DNA of 58,206 bases from NCBI GenBank assembly GCA_019056785.1, contig DXJV01000025.1:1-58206 (forward strand). Reading direction: 5' to 3'. Source of the stretch: Candidatus Heimdallarchaeota archaeon (GTDB lineage: Archaea > Asgardarchaeota > Heimdallarchaeia > JABLTI01). The notes under the pieces were generated by a model. It did no database searches. It worked only from the letters and a program-made list of their open reading frames with translations, and was not told the origin of the DNA. The position numbers were made by a program, and so were the translations under genes. Positions 34,577 through 45,200 of this stretch are shown here, piece by piece (the stretch's first letter is position 1; the number at the start of each line of letters is the position of its first letter).

Positions 34577-35422
34577 ATGAATGAATTGAAAAAGTTACTA
34601 TTGGAACTTGATGAACATATGCAAGAAGTGTATCAGACAAATGCCGGAGAGAAAAAATTTCTCGAAAAAACCGACAATATTAATGTCACAGGCGAACGTT
34701 CTCGAGTAATTGACATGCTTTTAGAAGAGACAATAATTGACTTCTTTAAGGAGAAAGCTTTTCCTTGTGTGATTGTAACAGAAGAACGAGGGAAGGTAGC
34801 CTTAACTGCAACACCTAAGTTTGTAGTTATTACTGACCCCCTCGATGGGACAACGAATTTTTCCAGAGGAATACCTTTAACTTGTTATGGCATAGCAATT
34901 GCAAAAATAAGGAAGAAAAGTGAGCAAACCGCATTCAATGACATCCAGGCAGCCGCTGTCCGATCATTTCATACTGATGAATTTTTTCTTAGTGACAGCA
35001 AGGAGGGAAGCACCTTAAACAATCAAGCTATCACACCATCAAAAGAAACGAACTTACAAAAAAGCTTACTAGCAATTGATTTGGATAGAATTTGGCATAA
35101 AAAACCAGCAAAAGTACAAGCAGTTTTGTCAATCGTGAAACAATGTAAAGGTATTCGACGATTTGGTGCAAATCTCCTCGATATGTGCTATGTAGCTGCC
35201 GGACGAATTGAATGTATGATTGACATCCGGAACATGCTCTCTATTGTTCATACACCAGGATTATTTATCGCCAAAAAAAGTGGTGCTGTTCTTAGCACAA
35301 AATTATACGAGGAATTCAACCCTACCTTGGAAGCTCAAGAGAAGATGAGCTTCGTGTTATGCAACAATGCCAACCTTGCAAGTAAAATATTAGCTAAATT
35401 AGATGAAAGCCACTTTAAATGA
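34577..35422 (+). CDS. Inositol-monophosphatase-superfamily protein with an altered metal site
   Basis: The 281-residue protein follows the IMPase/FBPase fold. It has the Glu70 of the E-E motif (VIVTEERG) and the DPLDGTTNF motif with metal-binding Asp87 and Asp90, followed by the typical IPLTCYGIAIA. Near the C-terminus the family signature (W-D-x-A-A-G) is replaced by SIVHTPGLF, so the Asp that completes the metal cluster and binds substrate is missing. The upstream stretch FGANLLDMCYVAAGRIE is well conserved. It may be an inactive paralogue or use a different catalytic arrangement. Start ATG 34577; divergent from the HypE-like gene with about 100 bases between. Confidence 0.82.
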   Translation: MNELKKLLLELDEHMQEVYQTNAGEKKFLEKTDNINVTGERSRVIDMLLEETIIDFFKEKAFPCVIVTEERGKVALTATPKFVVITDPLDGTTNFSRGIPLTCYGIAIAKIRKKSEQTAFNDIQAAAVRSFHTDEFFLSDSKEGSTLNNQAITPSKETNLQKSLLAIDLDRIWHKKPAKVQAVLSIVKQCKGIRRFGANLLDMCYVAAGRIECMIDIRNMLSIVHTPGLFIAKKSGAVLSTKLYEEFNPTLEAQEKMSFVLCNNANLASKILAKLDESHFK

Positions 35423-35458
35423 CAGTCATTGCTTAATTTCCACGAGGAAAGAATCCCA

Positions 35459-36217
35459 TTAAATTGCTTTCCAATAAAGACGTGCTTTTGTTAATAATTC
35501 GTTATTTTTAATCTTGGTGATTTTGCTAAGGCTCACAAGACTATCATCTGTTTTAGATGCTTTTTGGAACTCTGTTTCAACAAGAACAGTATCTTGATGA
35601 AATGCCTGCCCTTTAAAACTAATTTCCAATTTGTTAACAACATATTTCTTGAGGGTTTTTGATGGCACACTTTCCAAGAGCCACTCCAAATAGATAGCAT
35701 TATTTACATGGTTATTTAGATCCAGGTCTGAACGGCGAACAGTAAGTGTTGCAGAAGCATCAGTTTTTTCCGGGAGAGGGAGCTTTGGAAAATCATAAGA
35801 AACCGACCGTCTGTCAAGTATTGGTCGGTCAGACACATAATCTAAATAATTAACAGGTTTTCTTTTAACATAATTATAAAGAATCCAACTGGTAGTTGCA
35901 CTACAAACGATTTTTCCAGACTCGTTAATAATTTCAAAATCCCGTAAAGAATATTTCTCACTCTCACTACGTGCAACCCAAGAGCGAATGGTTAAAAGTT
36001 CATCAATGGTGGGATACTCATACATTTCAATGTAATATCGAAGCAAATACCACGTAAGATTGCGCTTGAAGATATGTTGAAAACTAACACCCAAATTTGA
36101 CGCATGCTCAAAAGCCACTTCCTGGAGATAGTTAACAATAGCCGTGAACTTTATATGACCGGTGTAAGTCATATCTAACGCTCGAGGTTTAACTTGCAAT
36201 TCATAGATGTCTATCAT
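35459..36217 (-). CDS. Acyl-ACP/acyl-CoA thioesterase of the FatA/FatB family
   Basis: The 252-residue protein has the double hot-dog fold of plant/bacterial FatA-type acyl thioesterases. The first half includes YTGHIKFTAIVNYLQEVA and TWYLLRYYIEM, and the second half contains VRRSDLDLNNHVNNAIYLEWLLE, where Asn and His of the D-x-N-N-H-V-N-N segment are catalytic residues of the family. These enzymes release fatty acids from acyl carrier protein or CoA. Archaea generally lack ACP-based fatty acid synthesis, so acyl-CoA is the more likely substrate. The gene seems horizontally acquired in origin (inference). It is read convergently with the IMPase-like gene. Confidence 0.85.
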   Translation of the reverse strand: MIDIYELQVKPRALDMTYTGHIKFTAIVNYLQEVAFEHASNLGVSFQHIFKRNLTWYLLRYYIEMYEYPTIDELLTIRSWVARSESEKYSLRDFEIINESGKIVCSATTSWILYNYVKRKPVNYLDYVSDRPILDRRSVSYDFPKLPLPEKTDASATLTVRRSDLDLNNHVNNAIYLEWLLESVPSKTLKKYVVNKLEISFKGQAFHQDTVLVETEFQKASKTDDSLVSLSKITKIKNNELLTKARLYWKAI

Positions 36218-36399
36218 TTACTGAACACCAAATGAAAATCTTGTTAGTATCAAGTCACTTACAAAAGTTTCCATGGAACTTGTTAAAAATAGACAAGTTT
36301 TTCTTGTAATTAATATAGCCAAAAAGATTCCTTAAAAAAAACTTTCTACATTTGACTTATCTTTAGAAGGTGCATGTAAAAAAGAAAAAGTGAAGACTA

Positions 36400-37047
36400 T
36401 TATTTTGGCCGTTCTTTATGACAAAGCCACCAATCATAACACTCGTATTTCTTCTTTCGCTCTGCAGCGGTTTTCACATCACTTGCAGGAGGAATGATCA
36501 CGCGATCTTTTATCAGTTCATTATTGGGCCAGTTTGCCGGAATTGCAACATTATGCTTGTCTGCAATTTGGAATCCTTCAAGAATCCGTAGAATTTCATC
36601 CATGTTTCTACCCATTTCAGGTGGATAGTAAATGATAGCTCGAATGATGCTTTCAGGGTCAATAACAAAGACCGCTCGAACGGTGCTTGATGATTTGTGC
36701 GGGTGAATCATGCCATAAAGCTTTCCTACCTGGCCATGGTCAGCAATGATAGGAAATTCAATGTCTACATCTAAATTTTCTTTGATCCATTCAACCCACT
36801 TAATATGACTAAAAACCTGGTCAATACTTAAGCCAAGAAGTTCAGCGTTAAGCTTTGAAAATTCCGCCTTTCGTTTTTGAAAAGCAACAAATTCTGTCGT
36901 ACAAACAGGCGTAAAGTCCGCAGGATGAGAGAAAAAGATCACCCACTTACCGGCGTAATCTTCCGGAAAGTTGATTGGACCATGAGTGGTCGTTGCAGTA
37001 AAACTTGGGGCTTTGTCACCTATTAAGGGAAAAGTAGTTTCTTCCAA
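36400..37047 (-). CDS. Peroxiredoxin (archaeal Prx6-type)
   Basis: The 215-residue protein reduces hydrogen peroxide and organic peroxides through the Cys49 in the [13 protein letters not shown] motif, with the supporting Thr/Pro of P-x-x-x-T-x-x-C. The C-terminal extension ends [13 protein letters not shown], carrying Cys203 and Cys209, the pair that acts as resolving cysteines in archaeal peroxiredoxins such as the Aeropyrum enzyme. [19 protein letters not shown] and [15 protein letters not shown] are typical Prx6 segments. It would protect this anaerobe against oxygen exposure. It is transcribed alone, with an AT-rich spacer on each side. Confidence 0.94.
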   Translation of the reverse strand: MEETTFPLIGDKAPSFTATTTHGPINFPEDYAGKWVIFFSHPADFTPVCTTEFVAFQKRKAEFSKLNAELLGLSIDQVFSHIKWVEWIKENLDVDIEFPIIADHGQVGKLYGMIHPHKSSSTVRAVFVIDPESIIRAIIYYPPEMGRNMDEILRILEGFQIADKHNVAIPANWPNNELIKDRVIIPPASDVKTAAERKKKYECYDWWLCHKERPK

Positions 37048-37199
37048 TGTGTATACCTCTAATTAGTTTATTTTTAAAGAAACACTCTCTTTTTTATAAT
37101 TATAAATTCTTCCTTATAAAGTGAATGTTTTTCTTGCTAAAACTTTAATTTTGAAGTGGTCTAAATAATAAAGGAACGATTTTAGGAGATTGAAAGGAA

Positions 37200-39227
37200 T
37201 TAATCAATTGGTGTTTTGGCTTTTTTCTGTGCCATCTTCTTCTTTAGTTGCTCTAACATCGCAGGCGAAATTTTCCCCTCTGCAACCATCTTTTTAATCT
37301 TTTCAGGGTCAAGCATGCCCATTTCCATCATTGCAAGAGGTGAAAGCTCTACTTCTTCCTCCTCTTCTTCTTCGAGCACTTTCTCTACATCGATTTCCTC
37401 TAAGCCTTGGAATTTGTAATAGGTTTCATAGATATCGGCATAAAGTCCTTTCTTTCGGATTAACTCCTCATGCGAGCCCATTTCAACAAGCTCACCATGC
37501 GAGAGAACAATTATTTTATTAGCATCGAAAATTGTCGAAAGACGATGAGCGATAACAAAGGTTGTACGTTTTTTAAAGAGCGTCCTTTGTGCAACTTGAA
37601 CAAGAGATTCGGAGTACGCATCAAGTCTTGATGTAGCCTCATCAAGGATGAGGATCTTTGGGTCAGCAAGCATTGTCCTTGCGATTGTAATGATTTGTCT
37701 CTGCCCAGCGCTGAGTTGTTTTCCACCTTCCCGGACGACGGTTTGATAGCCATTGGGAAGCGCCTCAATAAAGGTATCAGCACCAATCATTTTGCAAATT
37801 GTATAAACTTCTTCATCTGTGGCATCAGCTTTTCCGTATTTGATATTTTCTAATACAGTTGCTGTGAAAAGATAAGGCTCTTGAGGTATCAAACCAATTG
37901 CTTTTCGCAATGATTTTTGGGCAATTTTTTTGATATCTTGCGCACCTATTTTTATGGATCCTTTTTGGATGTCATAAAAACGCGTTAGAAGCATACTTGC
38001 AAGGGTTGTCTTGCCGGCGCCAGTCTCACCTACAAGAGCAACCATTTCTCCTTCTTCTACTTGAAATGTGATGTCTTTTAGTACCCAGTTTTCATTATCA
38101 TAAGAAAACCAGACATGTTCAAACGAAACAGAATAATCATTTCCAAGAGGTTCGGCGTCAGGTGCATCAGGAATAGAGGGAGATGCCTCCAGAACATCGA
38201 GAACCCGGTCAACTGCTCCTAAAGATGTCTGTAATTGTGGGAAAGATAAGGAGAGATGTGCCACAGGGCGGAGAAATTGTGCAGCCAGAATTGTACCTAG
38301 GAAAATCTGCCCAATTGAAATAGAAGCGAGATAACCACCCATCCAAAGAATAGCTGCAGTGACGATAGAACTAATCGAGGAAATTAAGGGCATCATAATG
38401 TTCATCATTAAGCCAAATTTTTTACTCATCTTATAATTTTCCTGATTCAAAACCCGCATTTGACTTGAGAGATTCCCTTCTTGGTTAAATGCTTTACTAA
38501 CGGCAATTCCTGCAAAGCTTTCAGCGATCTTACCGGAAACAATGCCAAAAGTTTGTCGAATGCCAAGAACGATACGTCTACCGATAGTACTCAGAACAAA
38601 ACTCAAAAGAAGGGCAAAGGGAATGGACCCAAGACAGATCAAGACAATTTGCCATGGCAGGCGAATGAGGATCACAACGAGAGTCGTCACCAGTAGAAAA
38701 AGTTGTACTGCAATGCTAATGAAGACTTGAAGACCGGTTGACACTTCATCGGTATCACTGGTAATCCGCGCAGTAATATTGCCACTTTGCTCTTTTTTGA
38801 GATAATCCATTGAAGCATTAATAAGCTTGTTATAAACATCTTTCCGGATTTTATGAACCATATCAGCACGCACTTTAGAAAGCAAACGAGTTGTTAAGGA
38901 GTTCAAAATAAACCCAAAAGACCCCAACAATACATAGAATAAGGTGTAAATAATTATAATTGTTCTTTCAGAAAGGGTTACCCCAAACCATACAATCACT
39001 TTACCTAAGGAGGGATCAATAGCATCGATCCCATTAGACAAGATAATAGGATTAAGAATTTGAGTTGCAGAGTAAGCAAGACTCAAAAATGCTGCCAAGA
39101 CAAGTAAACCTACGAAACCTTTCAAATATTTGCTTAAAGCCTTTAAGAGTACTGGAGTAGGCCGTGTTACCTTTTTCCGGTCGGCAATTCGACCGATCAT
39201 TCGCCCTGCGCCGCCACCATGTCCCAT
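37200..39227 (-). CDS. ABC exporter half-transporter, catalytic subunit
   Basis: The 675-residue protein has six transmembrane helices (residues about 40-330) and a nucleotide-binding domain with Walker A GETGAGKTT (about 395-405), signature LSAGQRQ (about 503), Walker B LILDEATSRLD with the catalytic Glu (about 525), and the switch His in FVIAHRLSTI (about 560). A charged extension of about 70 residues with a Glu-rich tract and a Met/Lys-rich helix follows. It pairs with the 630-residue subunit encoded 5 bases upstream. In heterodimeric exporters the subunit with Glu and His completes the working ATP site. Substrate (lipid, drug or peptide) unknown. Confidence 0.93.
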   Translation of the reverse strand: MGHGGGAGRMIGRIADRKKVTRPTPVLLKALSKYLKGFVGLLVLAAFLSLAYSATQILNPIILSNGIDAIDPSLGKVIVWFGVTLSERTIIIIYTLFYVLLGSFGFILNSLTTRLLSKVRADMVHKIRKDVYNKLINASMDYLKKEQSGNITARITSDTDEVSTGLQVFISIAVQLFLLVTTLVVILIRLPWQIVLICLGSIPFALLLSFVLSTIGRRIVLGIRQTFGIVSGKIAESFAGIAVSKAFNQEGNLSSQMRVLNQENYKMSKKFGLMMNIMMPLISSISSIVTAAILWMGGYLASISIGQIFLGTILAAQFLRPVAHLSLSFPQLQTSLGAVDRVLDVLEASPSIPDAPDAEPLGNDYSVSFEHVWFSYDNENWVLKDITFQVEEGEMVALVGETGAGKTTLASMLLTRFYDIQKGSIKIGAQDIKKIAQKSLRKAIGLIPQEPYLFTATVLENIKYGKADATDEEVYTICKMIGADTFIEALPNGYQTVVREGGKQLSAGQRQIITIARTMLADPKILILDEATSRLDAYSESLVQVAQRTLFKKRTTFVIAHRLSTIFDANKIIVLSHGELVEMGSHEELIRKKGLYADIYETYYKFQGLEEIDVEKVLEEEEEEEVELSPLAMMEMGMLDPEKIKKMVAEGKISPAMLEQLKKKMAQKKAKTPID

Positions 39228-39232
39228 TATTT

Positions 39233-41125
39233 TTACCCTCCTTTGGGCGTTTTTACCCTTGATTCTTTTTTCTTGTTTATCAGCTCTTTTCCTCGAGGGA
39301 GTAAACTCAACATAAATTGATACTCGCTACAGCGTTCCAATAATTCTTCATGGGTACCAAGGTCAATAACCCGTCCTTTATCTAAGAAGAGAATTAAATC
39401 AGAGTCAACTAGTGTTGAAAGCCTTTGCGTAACAATGATTGAAGTTCGTCCTTTGATTAGTTCCTCCATTGCTAAGCGCAGTCGAATTTCAGTTTTGATA
39501 TCTACGGCAGAAGTTGAATCATCGAGCAACAACAGTTTTGGTTCTGCTAAGAGTGCCCGAGCAATAGCAATGCGCTGTCTTTGCCCTCCTGAAAGAGTGA
39601 CGCCACGTTCACCGATGATAGTGTCATAACCTTTTGGAGTAGATTCTATAAATTTGTCAATTTGCGCTCTCCTTGCAGCAGTTTTTATTTCCTCCATTGA
39701 TGCTTCAGGTTTGGAAAAGGCAATATTATCCTTAAAGGACGCACCAAAAAGAAAGATGTCTTGCTCTACAAGGGTGACATCCTTTCGAACGTCAAAAGTA
39801 CTAACCTCGCGCAGGTTGGTATCACCTAAAAAGATTGCACCAGAAGTAGGGTCATATAACCGCAAGAGAAGCTTGAGGATCGTGCTTTTTCCTGAACCAG
39901 GACCACCCAACAAAGCAACACGAGAACCAGGAGGAATGGTGAAACTAACATCTTTTAAAACTAGCTTTTCTTTCCCAGGATAACTAAAAGAAACATTTTG
40001 AAAGACAAGGGGCCTTGACCAGTCTAATTTTTTCGATTTGACAGGTTCGATTAATGGATCCTTAAACGTCATAACATCCCAAATACGTCGAGCATTTATC
40101 CGCCCGGCTTGTATGGCAAGCAACCTTATCGGAAGCATAAAATTGAGGATCACAAGCTGGATCAACAAAGTGAGCATTGAGGAAAGCTGCCCCACACTCA
40201 TCAATCCATTATCTTGTAAAACAAACCAAAGTCCAATACCAAAGGAAGCAGCAGTAAATAACACCATGATTAAAGCGGGCCAGTAGAAAGAGCTCAAATA
40301 CCCCTCTTTCCTAATTTTGTCTGCAAGACGCAAACTTACTTGAGTGAATTTCATCTCTTCAGTTTTTTCATTATCAAAAGAACGCACCACTTCTATCCCT
40401 CGAAAGGTTTCTTGCGAAGCGCTTGAGACATTACCAAGCTCTGTGGCAAGCTCTCGCCGGATGGGACCAACCCTGCGAGCGTACACCCACGCCAAGAAAA
40501 TGTAAAGACTGAAACCAAAAGTGATCATCAATCCTATTGGCCAATTCCCAACACCAATGAACTCACTCCCAATGGGAATGCGAATAAAGAAATAAGATGT
40601 TGTTAAAAGAATGCTTAAAAAAGAAGAAACAACTTGCCGTATCGAAGGATGGTAAGCAAAGCGGATTTGATTTGTTTCATTCATTGCCATAGAAAGTAAA
40701 ATACCAGAATCATGCTCGTCATGAAAAGCCATGGAATGCTCCTGAACCACATCAAAGAACTCTTCGCGGATATCACGCTCAAAACGATAACTCGCAATCC
40801 CCCAGAGATAACCACTAAGAAAAGAAGTGAGCCAACCAATCAGAGCAGCACTAATAATTAAAACAACAATAATAATAAAATTACGGCCATAACCTTCAGT
40901 TTTAAGAACATCAATTCCCAAACCCAATAACACACCCGGAAGAATAGAGATAACAGCATTAATAATCAAGAAAGTAATCGAAATAAACATTAATCCAGGA
41001 TAGCGTGTTAAACCTGACCAAAACCAATGATTCATTGACCGGTATTTTTCAGTTGCTAACTGCCTTGGCGGTTTTGTCTTCTCTGTTTTGTATGCCTTTT
41101 TTTGTGTAATTTGCTGTGTGACCAT
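39233..41125 (-). CDS. ABC exporter half-transporter, degenerate-site subunit
   Basis: This 630-residue half-transporter has six membrane helices and an ATPase domain. Walker A GGPGSGKST (about 407) and signature LSGGQRQ (about 510) are normal, but Walker B reads LLLDDSTSAVD with Asp in place of the catalytic Glu, and the switch region reads IIVTQRLSTL with Gln in place of His. These two changes match the non-hydrolysing site of heterodimeric exporters such as Thermotoga TM287/288. It precedes its partner gene by 5 bases on the same strand, so the two are an operon (this gene first). ATG 41125; the hydrophilic N-terminus has about 40 basic residues. Confidence 0.93.
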   Translation of the reverse strand: MVTQQITQKKAYKTEKTKPPRQLATEKYRSMNHWFWSGLTRYPGLMFISITFLIINAVISILPGVLLGLGIDVLKTEGYGRNFIIIVVLIISAALIGWLTSFLSGYLWGIASYRFERDIREEFFDVVQEHSMAFHDEHDSGILLSMAMNETNQIRFAYHPSIRQVVSSFLSILLTTSYFFIRIPIGSEFIGVGNWPIGLMITFGFSLYIFLAWVYARRVGPIRRELATELGNVSSASQETFRGIEVVRSFDNEKTEEMKFTQVSLRLADKIRKEGYLSSFYWPALIMVLFTAASFGIGLWFVLQDNGLMSVGQLSSMLTLLIQLVILNFMLPIRLLAIQAGRINARRIWDVMTFKDPLIEPVKSKKLDWSRPLVFQNVSFSYPGKEKLVLKDVSFTIPPGSRVALLGGPGSGKSTILKLLLRLYDPTSGAIFLGDTNLREVSTFDVRKDVTLVEQDIFLFGASFKDNIAFSKPEASMEEIKTAARRAQIDKFIESTPKGYDTIIGERGVTLSGGQRQRIAIARALLAEPKLLLLDDSTSAVDIKTEIRLRLAMEELIKGRTSIIVTQRLSTLVDSDLILFLDKGRVIDLGTHEELLERCSEYQFMLSLLPRGKELINKKKESRVKTPKGG

Positions 41126-41254
41126 TTTTCAAGATTCCTATTAACAAGTGGGCGAGGAGTCATACAAATCACACATATTTAACTTTTTTGCTAAATCCAA
41201 CAAAAACTTTATTTAGCACGCAAAAAAATAAAAAAAGATAGCCATAGTCAGTAG

Positions 41255-42151
41255 ATGACTGAAGAAATGTTTATCTTGCAACAAGACTTGGAAGAAAAGA
41301 AAGACATAACTATCAGAGGAGTAAATAAAGCACTCTACAATGCTTTTACAGCCTATAGCAAAAAACAAGGGTTGTCAGCAGGAGAAGCATTCAATGTGAT
41401 CACCACCATATCTTTACGGCAGCCTTGGAGAGCACATAGTTTTCGAAGACACAAACCACCAATTCGAATGGGCATCAAGCCTGAAATAATAAGTAATATG
41501 GAACAGCTTGTAGTGACAAAGAAGGATCTAACGGCTGCAGGCGAAAAGACGATGTTTTTATTTCGGAATATTCGAAAACTCGTTTTTACAGAGGATATCG
41601 ATCCGCAGACATTACTAAAACATGTCAAGATGATTCAAAAAAGCAATGTTACATTTCCAAAAGACATACCAAAAATAATTCAACTAGGGCTGACATTCAA
41701 AAAACCGTTTTATAAACACCCAACAAATAAGGAAGAACTAAAAGACATTACCATCCGAAACGTTTCTGTTCAATTGTATGACGAGTTACTGTCCAAAGCT
41801 AAAGAACAAAACAAGAAAACAGGAGAGCTCTTTTCCGAAATTTTGGCCCATAACCTCAGTGTCTTTGAAATTTCTGAAGAGGTCCATTCACTTGGCGGGC
41901 GCGAATTTTTAATTATTAGCTACGAAGAGTCGCTAACTGTTTCTCGAAAAGATTTAGAGATGCTTGGCGAGCGAGGAGTATTCTTTTATAAAATCAAACG
42001 ATTAGTTTTTATAAAAGATGTCACTCCTGAACTGTTTCTGAAAAGCGTTCTTAAAATTGTCAAATGTCAAGAAGTAATTTTACCCACTAACATTCCACGG
42101 TTAATCGTTCTGTCTCGTGTTGTTGATTGTTTAAAAACAAATATCACTTAA
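41255..42151 (+). CDS. Internally duplicated ribbon-helix-helix-like protein
   Basis: The 298-residue protein is made of two copies of a unit of about 140 residues. Unit 1 (about 10-145) and unit 2 (about 160-290) align as DITIRGVNKALYNAF/DITIRNVSVQLYDEL, LVVTKKDL..GEKTMFLFRNIRKLVF/LTVSRKDL..GERGVFFYKIKRLVF, and IPKIIQL/IPRLIVL. The opening strand-helix-helix resembles a ribbon-helix-helix (MetJ/Arc-type) DNA-binding fold, with a different C-terminal subdomain in each half. Such a fused pair could bind DNA as a monomer. No known family name comes to mind. It stands between the ABC operon and the REC-PAS/GAF genes, divergent from the first and convergent with the second. Confidence 0.75.
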   Translation: MTEEMFILQQDLEEKKDITIRGVNKALYNAFTAYSKKQGLSAGEAFNVITTISLRQPWRAHSFRRHKPPIRMGIKPEIISNMEQLVVTKKDLTAAGEKTMFLFRNIRKLVFTEDIDPQTLLKHVKMIQKSNVTFPKDIPKIIQLGLTFKKPFYKHPTNKEELKDITIRNVSVQLYDELLSKAKEQNKKTGELFSEILAHNLSVFEISEEVHSLGGREFLIISYEESLTVSRKDLEMLGERGVFFYKIKRLVFIKDVTPELFLKSVLKIVKCQEVILPTNIPRLIVLSRVVDCLKTNIT

Positions 42152-42293
42152 GTATAAATTGAATAGAAACAATTCTTCGGATAATTTGAAAAACCAATTA
42201 ATTACTTGTTTTGAAGTTGAGGGTTTTTTCTACAAGAAAACAACCTCAAAAATGCACGAATAATTCTTTAAACAGGAGGGGATAAATTTGCTA

Positions 42294-45200
42294 TTAAGCA
42301 TCTCGTAAAATAGCGAAAATTGCCTCATGTGATAAATACCGTTGGTAATATAAAGTAACATTCATCATGAGTGTTTCTTGCCCTTTTGTTTTAATTTCAA
42401 AAGTAAAGGTCCCTGAGGTTCTAGGTTTTGCCTTTGCTAAGAAGGTTTGAAAGTCTGCCCAATACTCTTTAGACAGCAAGTCAAGAAAGCGCATACTCTG
42501 GAGTTGCCGTTTAATATAACCCAGCTTTCTCGTTGCGATGTCATTTACCTCGAGAATAAGGCCGGATTTATGGTCAATCACAAAGATTATTTCTTCGAGG
42601 ATGTTAAAAATGGATTGCAAATCTATTTGGCGTTCTTTTATTAGCTGCTCTGCTTGAAATTTCGCAATAGCAGTACCAATATCCTTTCCGATTGATTCCA
42701 AAAGTTGTTGGTCGGTTGCGGAAATACTTCGTGCTTTATTTAAAAGGAGGATCAAGGCGCCAATTATTTCCTTTTTTGAAAAGAAGGGGATACCAATTAA
42801 CATTTCAATATTCTTCAAAGGAGTGTCAGGGGAGAGAACCTGCAAATCATCAATGATTATTGTCGCCCCCTTTTTAATCAATGGTGTTAAGAATGTTTCC
42901 GAAGAAAGCGCTTGTTGAATGAGAGAAACAAGCTGTTTTGAAACCCCTAATGATTTATTTATTTCGAATAGGTTGTTTTCGCTCCGTAAAAGAATAAGCC
43001 CTCCAGAAAAATCAAGAGAATTTAGAACCGTATCAAGAACAAAATCAAGGAATTGATTCAAATTATTAGCACGATAACCGGCAGAGATGATTTTATTCAT
43101 AACTTCGAATTCAAAAAAGTGATTGCGGAGATTTCGCTCGAGTTCCTTTCGCACGGTAACATCATTTCCGATAAATAATAAGGAATCCGGTTTTTGATTG
43201 TTGTCCAAAATCACCGAAGCGCTTAATTCAATTGGAAAGACACTTTTGTCAGATCGTTCCATTAAATAATCATAATTAATAAATGAGCCAGTTTTTAGGA
43301 GTATTTCGATATCTTGAGCCAACCGAGCCTGATCAGGCGCTATAAGAAAACTTTGAAATTCTTTCCCAATCAAATCTTCGGCTTTTTCAACGCGAAGCAA
43401 TTCTAACGCATATTTATTCACTAATCTTATTCCTGACTGTAAATCTGTATGGAAAATTGCCAACGGAGAAGTGTTGATAAGCTTTTCAAAGGTCTCTTGA
43501 CTTTCACGCAAAGCATCTTCTGAGTACCGTCGTTCAACGGCTAGAGAAAAGAAGTTCGAGATGATATTAAAGAAGAAACGATCTTCCTCGGTTATTTCTG
43601 TTGGGCGAGTTGAAGCAATAAGTATTATCCCTAACAGTGCACTTTCTTTATTTAAAATAGGCCAACAAACAACAGCTTTCGTATTGAAAACTTTTAACCG
43701 ATCGAGGAATTTTATAGTTATTTGATTTTCATTAATATCAGGTGCATAAACAGCTTCTTTTGTTTTCGCAACATAATTAACGAAAAATTTCGGATCATCG
43801 ACAGGAATAGATTGGATTTCATAAGAGATTTCTGCAGGAATAACATAGGCAGCTGGTTCCAATTGCCTTTTCTCCTGATTGAACAATCGCACAATACCAA
43901 AATCAAATGCCAAGACGTCTAAAAGCCCTGTTAAAACTCTTCGAGAAAGGTCAAAAACATCTCCAGAAGTTAAGGCTGCGCTAGCAATAATGTGAAAAGC
44001 TTGTCGTTCCCGTTCAATTGTTAGTTGTGCCCGTTTTTGTTCGGTAATTTCCAAAACAATGGCACTTATCGCTTGTGAATCATGAAAATTAATGGGCGCT
44101 AAATGAAGGGAGATCCATTTCTTTTGTCCCTCTTTTGAAATGATTTGATATTCTTCTTTCTGGGAGATCCCCTCCTCTTCAACGATTCTAATCTGTTTTC
44201 GCAAGCGTTCTCTATCTATTTCTGTAAATAACTCAGCTGTTATCTCACGAGATTTCATATGACTAATTTCTTCTCGCTCGAAACCAGAAATGCGTAAAAT
44301 CTCGTCGTTGAAAAAGAGCAAATCACCTTGATTATTTAGAAGGATAACACCAATCAATGATTGCTCTGCATAAGCCCTAAATTTCTCTTCACTGTCACGC
44401 AATGCTTGTTCAGCTTGAAATCGTTCAAGAGCAGAGGCTATCATGCTTGAAATGGTTTCGAAGAGTATTTTAACTTCTCCTTGAATTTCTTTTGGTTCTT
44501 GATTAGCTAACTGTAAAACAGCTATTAATTCATCTTTCGAGTTTACAATCGGCCAGGTTATATTAGCACCTACAGTATAATCTTTGATAAGTGGTACAAA
44601 ATCCTTGATGAGCTCATGCTTACTGATATCCGGAGCAAAAACCGGTTTCTTCGTTCTTCCGACAAGAGCACCAGCATGCTTTTCTTGTGTTAAGGGGATA
44701 ATAGGCAAGTTCTTAATAGCTTCAGGATCAATACTGGTTGCAGCACAAGGCACCAAAAGGTTAGTTTCCGGATCATAAAGGCGGAAAGAGCCAGTGTCGA
44801 ATTGGAAAATTTTGGTAAGACCAGAAATAATATCCTTACAAAAAGTTTCAATATCATTAGCAAAGACAGCCGCATTGGCAACTAGTTGGAAAACAGAGCG
44901 ATCACGCTTAAGAGCATCTTCAGCCAATTTTTGGCTGGTAATGTTAATAAAAATTCCTTCGATAAAACCCTTGTCTGGATATAAGCGAGAAGATTCCTGA
45001 ATCCAAATAGTGGAACCATCTTTTCGCTTTATTTGAATAACTTCTGCCTCATAGTAACCATTCACTTTCAGCTTTTCGATTAGCTTTTTCCTTTTTTCCG
45101 GATGAGGATAAAAGAAAGAAGCAGGATAGCTTTTCAACTCCTCAACAGTATCGAATCCTAAAAGCTCTGCCATTTTCGAATTCGCTTCAATAATTTGCCC

